Positions 1 through 10,590 of a DNA stretch of 64,000 nucleotides are shown in pieces. A program made the translations under genes and the position numbers. The stretch comes from Corylus avellana (taxonomy: Eukaryota > Streptophyta > Magnoliopsida > Fagales > Betulaceae). Positions within the stretch are counted from its first letter, which is position 1. Every line of letters starts with the position of its first letter. The notes beneath the pieces are model-generated. The model worked only from the letters and a program-made list of their open reading frames with translations, had not been told where the DNA came from and did not search any database. Location of the stretch: positions 17,747,093-17,811,092 of the forward strand of contig NC_081542.1 of the NCBI RefSeq assembly GCF_901000735.1, read 5' to 3'.

Positions 1-201
1 CATTTGGTGTAATTAGTTTATGTGAGCCTGATGACAAATAAGTTGTGGGGGGTATTTTGGGGTTTTCCAAAGTACTTATAATTAGGGTTTTCCTATAAAT
101 ATGTTATGTTGTAATCATAAATCATTGAATAGTAAAATATAGCTGCACTCTCTCCTGTAGACGTAAGCACATTGCCGAACCACATAAATCTGTGTCTCAA
201 C
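1..201 (+). repeat. 5' LTR of the copia element, first part
   Basis: Aligns with 8149-8349 of the 3' LTR. A TATA box (tataaata, 94-101) is kept. The LTR stops at TCAAC (197-201), which is the left target-site copy of the nested element. Confidence 0.93.
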
Positions 202-1350
202 TGTAGCACCCGAAATTTTAAAAATCTTATTTTAGAGATATTAATTTGATGTTAGGATTATATTAATATTCATATTAGGCAATGATATTAATTCTTGAGG
301 AATTTATGATATTGTATGAATGGTAATTGGAGATTGGTAGTTGTATAATAGCAAATGGAAGGTGGAATAGTATTTGGAATGTAAAATAGTATAGGGTAGG
401 TAGAATAGTAAATGGAAGGTAGAATAGTAAATAGTAGGTATAATAGCATTTGGTAGGTGAAATAATAAATGGAGGGTAGAATTGTAAATGAAAGGCGGAA
501 TATTATTTGGTTTTTTTCTTCTAAATAGAACTTCTCCCTTCACAAATTTCACCACTCATCTCCTTTCTCTTCCACATATTCTTCCTTCTTCTGCTTTCTA
601 CTTGGTCTTTCTTCTTTCTGAGAGTGTTTACACAGAGCAGAGAGAGAAAGGGCGAGACAAAGCGTTACAAGAAAGAGAGGACACGAGAGAGAGAGATAGA
701 AAGAGAGAGAGCTAGCAGAGAGATGGTGAGAGGCAGAGTTAGAGGGAAAGGCAGTGAGACGAAGATAATTCAGAGAAAGATGGAGACAGAGAATCAGAGA
801 TTAAAAGGGAGTTTTTGAAGACAATGAGAGATATTGAAAGAAAGAGACTATGCGAAGCAGAGTGGTTTCAACAAGTAATCACCTTTGATGATCCATTCAT
901 GTAATCCACTATAAGTATTTTTACTTACTGAGAGTAATATTGATATTCAATAATACAGATCTTTGTAGTTTTATTAAATGTCTAGCCTTTTGATATAATT
1001 GTTTTAATAATGATTTATATTATTGTGAATCAATTGACTCATTACTTTATAGTTTTTGTAGTGCTTGCAAGCATGGAAAGTCAAGGTAATTATACAGTTG
1101 TGATAAGAGCTTCATATTTGAGATGTAAAGAGATTTTAAGTTGGTGAAGTTTGTCTAGAGTTTATACAGTCAGATAGAGTTGTATAAATGCCTCGTTCGG
1201 CATAATTGTGGGTATTTTGTATAAAGAAAAGTATTTTTAAGAGTATTGTTTTGTACTGATAAATTTCAGATTTTCTACTGTGTAAGATTATTTCAGCGTA
1301 ACACTCAATTTGTTTACAAGATAAAAGAAGATAAATATCGGGATGTTATA
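202..1350 (+). repeat. 5' LTR of the nested Gypsy-like element
   Basis: Paired with 1769-3975, which is longer only because of two later MITE insertions. It contains a U3 minisatellite of about 19-bp units (350-510) and a GA-rich tract (630-810). The TATA position reads ttctaaatag (about 519-528), whereas the 3' LTR keeps tataaata. Confidence 0.9.
350..510 (+). repeat. Minisatellite in LTR U3
   Basis: Degenerate tandem units of the form aaatggaaggtagaatagt. The same array occurs in the 3' LTR at about 2634-2765, so it belongs to the element rather than to the host locus. Confidence 0.8.
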
Positions 1351-1353
1351 AAA

Positions 1354-1364
1354 TGGTATCAGCG
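1354..1364 (+). other. Primer-binding site of the nested element
   Basis: tggtatcagcg lies 3 bp after the 5' LTR and is complementary to the 3' end of initiator tRNA-Met. It differs from the usual tggtatcagagc by a small change. Confidence 0.75.
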
Positions 1365-1777
1365 TATTGCCCAGCCTGAGATGGTAGAAACGTGCACAAG
1401 CCTATGAGAGTCGCTAGTGGACATACGTTGGTGATGCCAAAAGTGTGTTATATTATAAGGGTGTCAATTAAAACACGATGAAATGTATAAGGACCGAAAG
1501 TTAAAGGCCAAAAATGAAGAAATTCCTTGAGGATTGCAAACGGTGACATTGGTGCCCAAGAAGGGTGCTTGTGGCGTCTCACATTGCCTGTGTATAGAAT
1601 ATATTATGGTATTTATTCTATGAACGGATTGAATTTTAAAGTTATATAGTAACTTGGGTAAGTTATGGTTTAAGTGTGATTTGTTTTAAATTGGGTCACT
1701 CAATTTGAAGATAAGTGATAAATTGAAGTTTTAATTTCGAGGACGAAATTCTAATAAGAAGGGAAGATTGTAGCGCC

Positions 1778-2483
1778 TAGGGGTAAAATTTAAAACCGCC
1801 TAACCGCAACCGCTAACCGCTAACCGCCTAACCGCTTTGAAAGCGGTTAGTAAAAACCGCTAACCGCCTAGGCGGTTGCGGTTAGCGGTTAGTGGGTTTT
1901 GGAAATCCGCTAACCGCTAACCGCTTTTTTTAAAATATATATATAATAACAATAAGTCATGAGTTTATGAACTATTTTTTGGTTGATTGAAATGGGCCTC
2001 AAGCTTCAAGTTTAACCATGTTGGTTTTTTTGGTTGCTTGTGAGTTTATGAACTTGTTTGTGTTTTATTTTATTTCTATGTGTGAGTTTATGAACTTGCT
2101 TGTGAGTTTATGAACTTATTTGAGTTTATGTATAAGACTACAAGTGAAGTGATGATTTTGTTGTAATTTTATTTGTATATTATATGATGTGTAGATTTGT
2201 AGAAGGTGGCCAACAAGATTTTGGTATATAGCAATTTTTAATGCTAAAATGGTCATGAAAATGGGAAAAAGAATGTTTAAAATGAGCAAAAAACCGGCCC
2301 AAAGAAAAAACCCAAAAAAGCGGTTAGAAAAAAGCGATTATTCCAAAGCGGTTAACCGCTAACCGGGCGGTTAACCGCTACCCGGTTAGCGGAGGCGGTT
2401 AGTAAAAATTACTAACTGCCTAGGCGGTTGCGGTTAACGGTTTTAGCCACTAACCGCTAACCGCAACCGCTATTTCACCCCTA
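1778..2483. mobile_element. hAT-type MITE with CTAACCGC subterminal repeats
   Basis: Ends are taggggtaaaat and atttcaccccta, an imperfect inverted pair of about 12 bp. The 8-bp duplication GTAGCGCC lies at 1770-1777 and 2484-2491. An 8-bp duplication and TAGGGGTG-like ends are typical of hAT elements. Both subterminal zones are packed with aaccgct/agcggtt repeats in both orientations; subterminal repeats are where hAT transposases bind in known members. There is no transposase ORF in its ~706 bp, so it is non-autonomous. Confidence 0.88.
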
Positions 2484-3267
2484 GTAGCGCCCCGGATTTT
2501 AAAAGTTTTATTTTAGAGATATTAATTTGATGCTAGGATTATATTAATATTCATATTAGGTAATGATATTAATTCTTGAGGAGTTTATGCTATTGTATAA
2601 ATGGTAATTGGAGATTGGTAGTTGTATAATAGCAAATGGAAGGTGGAATAGTATTTGGAATGTAGAATAGTATAGGGTAGGTAGAATAGTAAATGGAAGG
2701 TAGAATAGTATTTGGTAGGTGAAATAGTAAATGGAGGGTAGAATTGTAAGTGAAAGGCGGAATAATATTTGATTTTTTTTCCTATAAATAGAGCTTCCTC
2801 ATTCACAAATTTCACCACTCCTCTCCCTTCTCTTCCACATATTCTTCCTTTTTCTGCTTTCTACTCGGTCTTTCTTCTTTTTGAGAGTGTTTACACAGAG
2901 CAGAGAGAGAAAGGGCGACACAAAGCGCTACAAGAAAGAAAGAACACGAGAAAGAGAGAGAGAGAGAGAGCTAGTAGAGAGATGGTGAGAGGTAGAGTTA
3001 GAGGCAGAGGCAGTGAGACGAAGATAATTCAGAGAAAGATGGAGACAGAGAATCAGAGATTAAGTGGGAGTTTTTGAATACAGTGAGAAATATTGAAAGA
3101 AAGAGACTATGCGAAGCAGAATGAGTTTCAACAAGTAATCACCTTTGATGATCCATTCATGTAATCCACTGTAAGTATTCTTACTTACTGAGAGTAATAT
3201 CGATATTCAATAATACAGATCTTTGTAGTTTTATCAAATGTTTGGCCTTTTGATATAATTGTTTCAA

Positions 3268-3602
3268 AAGAAAAATCCACTTTACCCCCCTAAAGTTTCA
3301 GGAGTTTTTCAATTTGAACCCCAAAGTTTAAAAATTGGCAATGTACCCCCCTAATGTTTCAAAATTTTTCAATTTAAACATTCTGTTACTAATTTCCGTT
3401 AAATTGGACGAAATTTTTTTAAAAAAACCTGAGGGTAGTTACGTAATTTCATAGATTTTTGTCCAATTTAACGGAAATTAGTAACGGACGGTTTAAATTG
3501 AAAATTTTTGAAACATTAGGGGGGTACATTGCCAATTTTTAAACTTTGGGGTTTAAATTGAAAACTCCCTGAAACTTTAGGGGGGTAAAGTGGATTTTTC
3601 CC
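3268..3602. mobile_element. Mutator-type foldback MITE
   Basis: Nearly the whole 335 bp is an inverted repeat: each arm begins gaaaaatccactttaccccc and runs about 140 bp toward a short AT-rich centre. The 9-bp duplication TTGTTTCAA flanks it (3259-3267 and 3603-3611). The 5' LTR has the empty site at about 1000-1010. Long inverted arms plus a 9-bp duplication point to the Mutator superfamily. No coding capacity. Confidence 0.87.
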
Positions 3603-3975
3603 TTGTTTCAACAATGATTTATATTATTGTGAATCAATTGACTCATTACTTTACAGTTTTTATAGTGCTTGCAAGAATGGAAAGTCAAGGTAATTATGCA
3701 GTTGTGATTAGAGTTTCATATTTGAGATGTAAAGAGATTCTAAGTTAGTGAAGTTTGTCTAGAGTTTATACAGTCAGATAGATTTGTATAAATGCCTTGT
3801 TCGGCATAATTGTGGGTATTTTGTATAAAGAAAAATATTTTTAAGAATATTGTTTTGTATTGATAAATTTTAGATTTTCTGCTGTGTATTTCAGATTTTT
3901 TGCTGTGTAAGATTATTTCAACGTAACACTCGATTTGTTTACAAGATAAAAGAAGAGAAATATCGGGATGTTACA

Positions 3976-4042
3976 TCAACTCTCTCTTGATCTCTCTCTT
4001 TTCGATTCCATATATTCATCATTGTTGTGCATGGTAACAACA
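3976..4042 (+). repeat. 5' LTR of the copia element, second part
   Basis: Continues the LTR interrupted at 201. It matches 8345-8410 and ends ggtaacaaca, as does the 3' LTR. Confidence 0.92.
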
Positions 4043-4044
4043 AT

Positions 4045-4057
4045 TGGTATCAGAGCC
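4045..4057 (+). other. Primer-binding site of the copia element
   Basis: tggtatcagagcc lies 2 bp after the LTR end and is the standard complement of the initiator tRNA-Met 3' end. Confidence 0.92.
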
Positions 4058-4067
4058 TAATTATGCG

Positions 4068-7000
4068 ATGACTGGGATTGGCACATCTTCTGCGAAATTC
4101 GACGTGATGAAGTTCGCTGGATCCGGTAATTTCGGGTTATGGCAGAGAAGTGTCAAGGATTTGTAGGTGCAACAAAGGATGGTGAAGGCGTTATATTGGA
4201 TGAAACTAGAAGGAATAGCGAACATAGATTGGAAGGAACTTGAGGTGAAAGCGGTGGCTGCTATTCGGCTTTGTCTAGGAGATGACGTGATGTATCATGT
4301 CATGGACGAAGAATCTCCGGAGACAGTTTGGTTGAAACTGGAAAGTCGGTATATGTCAAAGTCATTGACGAACAAGCTCTATCTAAAGCATCGGTTGTAC
4401 GGCTTGAAGATGGCAGAGGGCTCGGATCTAAGCTAACACATCAACGCATTCAATCAAATAATCGGAGATCTGAAGAGGGTTGATGTGAAATTCGAAGACG
4501 AAGACAAGGCCTTGATGCTATTGAATTCACTCCGAACATCTCCTACGTATGAGAATTTGGTTACAACTCTGACATGGAGGAAATAGTCCTTGGAGTTAGA
4601 GGACGTTATAGGAGCCCTATTGGCTTTTCATCAGAGGAAAAAAATCAATGATGAAAGTTCTGAAGGAGAATGACTAGTTGTAAAGGATAACCAAGAGCGT
4701 GGAAGAAGCATTAACAAGAGTGGTTCGAATGGCAAGAATTTTCGGTCAAAGTCCAGGAGGAGGAAGGATATCATCTATTATAAGTGCGAAAAGAAAGGGC
4801 ACATGAAGCAGGATTGTCCAGACTGGAAGAAGAAAAAGGATGACGAGAATGAAGGTTCCTCAAAATCTGCGAACGTAGTGGAAGACAATTCAGACGATGC
4901 TGATAGTGATATGCTTTCTGTTGCATCAAATTCAGAGCATCTTGTAGATTCTTGGATTCTGGACTTAGCATGTTCATTTTATGTGACGTCCAACATAGAT
5001 TAGTTTGACACCTACATGTCAGTTAATTATGATATAATTACTATAAGTAATGGTGCACATTGTAAAATTACTGGCATAGGTAATATCAGGATTAAGATGT
5101 TTGATGGCGTGATTAGAATGTTATGTGTTGTTAGACATGTATCAGAAGTGGAAAAGAATTTGATTTCATTAGGCACCTTAGACTCAAACGGTTATAGTTA
5201 TAAGTCTGAAGGTTGAGTAATTAAGGTGACTAAGGGTGCGATGGTAGTGATGAAGGGGCAAAAAAGTTTAAAGAAAACCTATAAATTGTTAGGAAGTACA
5301 GTTGTAGGTGGAGTCACCTCTGTGGAGTCTGAGTTTGATTGTACTGTTTTAAGGCATATGCGGTTGGGTCATATGAGTGAGCGGGGCAAGTTGGAGCTTC
5401 ATAAGAGAAATTTGTTGAAGGGTGTTAAAATGTGCAAGCTTGAATTCTGTAAATTCTATGTTATAGGAAAGTAGAATTGGGTACAATTCAAGACAGCCAC
5501 ACATAAGACAGAGGGCATTCTTGACTATTTTCATTTTGATGTTTGAGGACCAGTGAGGACAACGTCATGGGGAGGACATATGTGTAATCTTTATTGATGA
5601 TTTTTTCAAAAAGGTTTGGGTGTACTTCATGCGGCAGAAATCAGAAACGTTTGCCAAGTTCAATTTGTGGAAAGCTAAAGTGAAAAACCAGACTAGGAGG
5701 AAAGTTAAGTGCCTTAGGACAGAAAATGAAACTGAGTACACAAACGACAAGTTCAGAGATTTCTGTGAGCAGCATGGTATAAAGAGACATTTCACAGTAT
5801 GCAAGACACCACAACAAAATGGTGTGGCGGAAAGGATGAATAGATCTATTGTAGAGAGAGCACGATGTCTCAGGTTGAATGCTGGACTTGCAAAGATTTT
5901 TTGGGCAGATGCAGTGAGTATGGCATGCTACTTGATCAATAGGTCACCGAGGGTAGCACTAGATGGGAAAGTTACAGAGGAGGTGTGGACAGGTAATGAG
6001 GTAGATTACTCTGGTTTGAGAGTATTTGGTTGTCCAGCCTATGTGCACATACTTAGTGAAGAACGATCGAAGCTTAATCCAAAGTCTAGACAACGTCTTT
6101 CTCAGATATAGGAAAGGGGTTAAGGGTTACAAGTTTTGGGATTTGAAGGCAAACAAGGCGGTGATCAGTAGAGATGTGGTATTTAATGAAAATTGCATGT
6201 TGAAGAGTACTCAGGGTAAAGAGAAGCGGGTGTCAGAAAGCAGTAGCAATGATAACCAGGTGGTTCAGGTGGAGTTAGAGACTCCTGTGCAGGAGAACAC
6301 TTCTCAGGTACAGAGAACTCTACTTCAAGAGTTAAGGAGCATCACAGTATAACCACAGACAGGCCTAGACGCACTATCAGGCCACCAACCAGGTATGGTT
6401 TTAAAGACATGGTTTCTTATGATCTTGTCATCAGCAGCGGAGATTCTACTACTTTTCAAGAGGCTGTTAATAGCCAACAGAAGAGCAGATGGGTGGGTGT
6501 TATGGCGGAAGAGATGGAGTCTCTGCATAAAAACCAAACATGGGATTTGGAGGAGCTTCCAAAGAAGAAGAAGGCGATAGAGTGCAAATGGGTGTTCAAG
6601 AAAAAGGAAGTAGTATCAGAAAAAAGAGGAGAAAAGTTCAAGGCTCGTCTAGTAGGAAAAGGTTATTCACAACATAAATGGGTTGATTATGAGGAAATAT
6701 TTTCTCCAATGGTCATACATACTTCCATCAGAGCGGTATTGGCGTTGGTAGCTCATTATGACATGGCATTGGAGCAAATGGATGTGAAGATAGCTTTTCT
6801 CCATGGTGATTTGGAGGAGCAGATTTACATAGAGCAGCTAGAAGGGTTCAGTCAACCTGGACATGAGCACTTGGTCTGTTAATTGAATAAGTCACTTTAT
6901 AGGCTGAAGCAGTCTCCAAGGCAGTGGTATAAGCAGTTTGACTCCTACATGATCAGAATTGGTTACAAGATATGTGAGTATGGATGTTGTGTGTATGTGA

Positions 7001-8010
7001 GGAGCCTTGAGGATAACTCATTTATTTTTTTATTACTGTACATGGATGATATGCTTATTGCAACTAAAAGTATAGTAGATATTAACAAACTGAAGGTTTT
7101 GTTGAGTAGAGAATTTGACATGAAAGATTTGGGCGCAGCCAAGAAGATTATTGGGATGGAGATTCACAGAGATAGGGATGCCAAGAGATTGTAGCTATCT
7201 CAAGCCGGCTATGTGAATAAGGTGTTGGAGAGGGTTAGCATGGAGAATGCGAAACCGGTAAGTACACTTTTGGCGAATCATTTCTGTTTGTCTACCTCAC
7301 AGTGTCCAAAGACAGTTCAATAAACAGAAGACATGTCTAAGGTCCCATATGCCAGTGCAATGGGGTGTCTGATGTATGCTATGGTATGTAACATGCCAGA
7401 TTTGGCTCATGCAGTCAGTGTAGTGAGCAAGTATATGGCGAATCCGGGGAGACAACACTGGGATGCAGTCAAATAGATTTTTAGATACTTGAAAGATAGT
7501 ACAGAGTATGGCATCACTTTTGTCAAACAGAAAAGTGATTTGTCAGTCGTCGGATATGTGGATGCAGAATATGCAAGGGATTTGGATGATAGGAGGTCGA
7601 CCACGGGTTATATGTTCACTCTTGTAGGAGGACCCATATGTTGGAGGTCTATGATCTAATCCACGGTTGCGATGTCCATGACTGAGGCGGAGTACATGGC
7701 GGCGGCTGAGGCTGCAAAGGAAGCTTTGTGGCTTACAGGGTTAGTTAGGGAGCTGGGTATTCAGCAAGGCAGAGTTCCGTTGTATCGTGACAGTCAAAGT
7801 GCCATTTACTTGGCAAAGAACCAGGTGTATCATGCGAGAACCAAACATATTGATGTGAGGTTTCACAAGATCAGGGAATTGGTTGCTACATGTGAATTGT
7901 TACTTGAAAAGATTCACACTTCTGAGAATGCAGCGGACATGTTGATGAAGCCTGTTACCGCAGACAAGTTCAAGCATTGCTTGGACTTGACAAATGTCTC
8001 TAGGTGCTAG
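4068..8010 (+). pseudogene. Copia gag-pol polyprotein, multiply broken
   Basis: The reading starts at ATG 4068 and meets its first stop at 4164. Recognisable parts in order: gag; a CCHC zinc knuckle near 4785 whose first Cys has become Tyr (YYKCEKKGHMKQDC); a protease region where the active-site triplet reads DLA (WILDLACSF, about 4950); a GAG-pre-integrase zone (5340-5470); the integrase core (5580-6110, with TPQQNGVAERMNRSI); RT (6409-7194) with intact YMDD near 7044; and RNase H (7672-8010, with TEAEYMA). There are about a dozen in-frame stops and at least three frame changes (about 5586, 6100 and 6360). Several stops sit at conserved Trp codons (for example 5001 and 7474), as expected from C-to-T decay. 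The product cannot be functional. Confidence 0.93.
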
Positions 8011-8101
8011 AAAGGAGAGGAGAGAAGGCGACATCCCAAAACCTATTAGTTCCAGGTGTAGGCCCAATACTTGATTATCTTCAAAGAGGTGAATACTTGC
8101 C

Positions 8102-8112
8102 AAGGTGGAGAT
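8102..8112 (+). other. Polypurine tract of the copia element
   Basis: aaggtggagat lies directly before the 3' LTR start (tgttggaa). This is the usual plant copia arrangement for plus-strand priming. Confidence 0.88.
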
Positions 8113-8410
8113 TGTTGGAACAAGTGGCTCATATTCTACTACTAGTCCATTGTGTGTAATTAGTTTATGTGGGCCTGGGAACAAATAAGTTGTGGGGGGT
8201 ATTTTGGGGTTTTCCAAATTACTTATAATTAGGGTTTTCCTATAAATATGTTATGTTGTAATCCTAAATCATTGAATAGTAAAATATAGCCGCACTCTCT
8301 CCTGTGGACGTAGGTACATTGCCGAATCACGTAAATCTGTGTCTCAACTCTCTCTTGATCTCTCTCTTTTCGATTCCATATATTTATCATTGTTATGCAT
8401 GGTAACAACA
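8113..8410 (+). repeat. 3' LTR of the copia element
   Basis: 298 bp, from tgttggaa to ggtaacaaca (TG...CA). TATA box tataaata at 8241-8248. This is the only complete LTR copy in the window. Confidence 0.93.
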
Positions 8411-9527
8411 ATAAAGAATTTTGTTGATCATACATCAATAAAATAGTAAATGATATGGCGCTTTTCTCTTATTCACGTTTGGTATTCCATGTTGACATCT
8501 CTATCTCCTATTAAAGGGCATACAAAACCTAGTTTATGCTGATTATTATCTTAACAGAGACTATGGGAGGTACATGTAAGTTTAGAGAAAAATTATAGCT
8601 ATAAGTGTGTTTTTCTTAGCAATAGTTTATGTGTTGACATGACAATCAATCCAAAAAAATCATTTTTAATGAGTTACAAATGAGTGTTAAGATAAGTACT
8701 TGACTGCCCCCTTGAAAGTAAAGGGCTGGTAAGTCACCAGCACCAAACCTCTATGGGTAGTTGCACCACTCTCGGAGCCATTATGCATCATAATGGTTGT
8801 AACAAGCTCACCCTAATGGGCCAAATTTGGTAGCCGGCGCACCCTTTATATGATGGTTGGAGGTGGCAACAACTACTAAATTTGGTAATTTGTTGTCTTA
8901 TAAGCACATAAAGACCCATACATAAAATGCACATTTGGATAGTGTTAGTCATGTTTAGAAAGGATATCAAATTACTATCACTCATAAGTGATGCAATTGC
9001 TATGTATCCAAAGGACACCACCATCATAACAAATTTGGTGTTTTATTTTAGTTTATTCTATTAGAAAACGGGTTGAGATTTTTATCAATTTGTGATAGAG
9101 TCTATGTAAGATTCATTTACTCAAATAAGTTTTGGCAGTCTAACCATCTTTGAACCCTACATAAATAGCAAATTGTTGGAGATCCCAATCCTTAAAAAAA
9201 CACGCATTTAGGATTTTGTTGATTTTTTTTTTTTTTTTTTTGCTAGTCTTGGCTTATTCCTATGAAAAAAAAAAAGAAGAAAAATCCCACTAGGGCGTCA
9301 TGATCCTTAATCTATTTCAATTGGTAACTTGTATGTTGTACAATATAACTCCCTTGTGATGAGATATAAGCTTATTTGATCGTCGGCTAAGCTAATTCTC
9401 AGAGTGATTATATATTGTCACTTAAATTAAGATAAATTCTAATAAGATGCCGTGTAAGTTGGATTCTAAAAATACTTGAATTTGTTTTTTCTTGAGGAAA
9501 TACTTGAATTGTCGACCTAAAGGTGGC
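8411..9527. other. Intergenic, no gene seen
   Basis: AT-rich, with a poly(T) run at about 9223-9241. Open frames here are short and lack recognisable motifs. I see no element with clear ends. Confidence 0.6.
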
Positions 9528-9544
9528 GGTGCGCAATGCGCACC
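9528..9544. promoter_or_regulatory. 17-bp palindrome upstream of ASY3
   Basis: GGTGCGCA-A-TGCGCACC, two perfect 8-bp arms around one base, about 50 bp before a TATA-like sequence. It could bind a dimeric factor; no specific factor is assigned. Confidence 0.55.
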
Positions 9545-9593
9545 CCGTGTAAAATAGGGCTCACAGGCCGTTGCGACCAACCATACTCACATT

Positions 9594-9609
9594 TTATAAA
9601 TTTCCCGCC
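9594..9609 (+). promoter_or_regulatory. TATA-like box abutting an E2F site (ASY3 promoter)
   Basis: tttataaa is followed at once by TTTCCCGCC (9601-9609), the canonical E2F-DP site. E2F sites mark S-phase and some meiotic genes in plants. Its position about 1 kb before the ASY3 start fits a promoter followed by a 5' UTR with an intron. Confidence 0.5.
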
Positions 9610-10590
9610 TCTTGTTTTGATTGGGGCAAAAGAAAATTGGCGATCGCGACTTCTCCCCTCTAAAGGTTATGTATTCCTCTACGATTGCGATCGTTTGCTT
9701 CCGAAATTTCGTCTAAATTTTCAAAAATTGGAGCTCTTTGGTTAGCCTTCCGCCCTCGTTAAACGAGCCGTAAGCAATTTTTCTCTCGGCTTCTCGTCAT
9801 CAAAAAGATTTTCTGATTTCAGTTCGTTTTAGTTTGAACTTGAATTTTGCGCAGACCATTTTGTCTATGCTCTTGTATCCGTTCGATTTTTTTTTTCTTT
9901 TCTTTGGTGTGAAATGTAGATCTACGATCGTTGGAGGTTGGTGTTGTTGATTTTGTTCAATTTTTCTTGCTCGCAAACTTTGGTGTGTATATGTGTTTGA
10001 TGTGTGAGATCGAGAACCTAAAAGTCCTGACGGATTTTGAACTCCTGAAGTTGAATTTGCGTTGGCTTTTCGGCTTTTTGTATTTGATGTTTTACATCAA
10101 TAGAACAGTACTTTTGAAATGCTAGAAGAAAAGGTCGCGGAAACTAGGGTTACTTGTGCATATTTGTGTTGGTTCGTAGCTGATTGTACGAGGACTTTAT
10201 TAGTTACTTCTAATTATTATTTTCTTTTTTCTTTATCACTCTGTTTAGTTGGTGAGAAACCTGGTCATGAGAAATGAGAGTTAGTTTTTAATCTTATGCT
10301 TAATTTTGTTTTTATCTCTAATTAAAAGAAAAAGAACGGAAACGTATTATTCTAAAGTGAGCCAAGAAGTTGTATGAAGTTGGATTCCGAGGAGCAACCT
10401 TTTGAAAAGTTGTAGAAGATTTAAGGTTTAAATTACCTGAGTTTGGTGCCTCTTCTCAGTAACCAAACTGAGCATTATGGATTTTTGTCTTTTCTCCTAC
10501 TTGCTTCTTCATCTAAACTGTTTTGGTTACTTTCAGGTCACAGCTGCTGGTGGTTTCAATCTGGTTTATTTTCTGTTTTAGTTGCGAGAA
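9610..10590 (+). other. Probable 5' UTR of ASY3, with an intron
   Basis: No coding frame joins this stretch to ASY3. A good acceptor (tactttcag, exon from 10537) lies just before the start codon, suggesting a spliced leader. The matching donor could not be fixed. Confidence 0.4.

Larger units (their letters stand above)
202..3975 (+). mobile_element. Non-autonomous Ty3/Gypsy-like LTR element nested in the copia LTR
   Basis: Two long direct repeats begin TGTAGC and end TGTTATA/TGTTACA. The element is flanked by the 5-bp duplication TCAAC (197-201 and 3976-3980), and removing it restores the copia LTR exactly. The internal region (1351-1768) is only about 418 bp. It has a tRNA-Met-type PBS at 1354 (tggtatcagcg) and a polypurine tract at 1756-1767, but no gag or pol. 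The stretch just before the polypurine tract (near 1736-1750) contains ttcgaggacgaaattc, which resembles the 3' end of plant Gypsy elements; that affiliation is inferred. Mobilisation would need proteins from another element. Confidence 0.9.
1769..3975 (+). repeat. 3' LTR of the nested element, carrying two MITEs
   Basis: Starts TGTAGCGCC right after the polypurine tract and ends GATGTTACA before TCAAC. It is interrupted by a hAT-type MITE at 1778-2483 and a foldback MITE at 3268-3602. The TATA box tataaata is intact at 2783-2790. Confidence 0.9.
1..8410 (+). mobile_element. Ty1/copia LTR retrotransposon, decayed; 5' edge outside window
   Basis: The two LTRs share their sequence (1-201 plus 3976-4042, against 8113-8410). 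The first ~36 bp of the left LTR lie before the window. A primer-binding site matching initiator tRNA-Met follows the left LTR, and a purine-rich tract precedes the right one. Between them lie remnants of gag, protease, integrase, reverse transcriptase and RNase H in that order. Integrase before RT is the copia order. The left LTR is split by a second element at 202-3975. By eye there are about 14 differences over the first ~200 aligned LTR bases, so the insertion is not recent. Target-site duplication cannot be checked because the left flank is missing. Confidence 0.93.

Noticed and set aside
1778..2483. Telomere-like or satellite array (aaccgct repeats)
   Set aside because: The repeats occur in both orientations within one element bounded by inverted ends and an 8-bp duplication.
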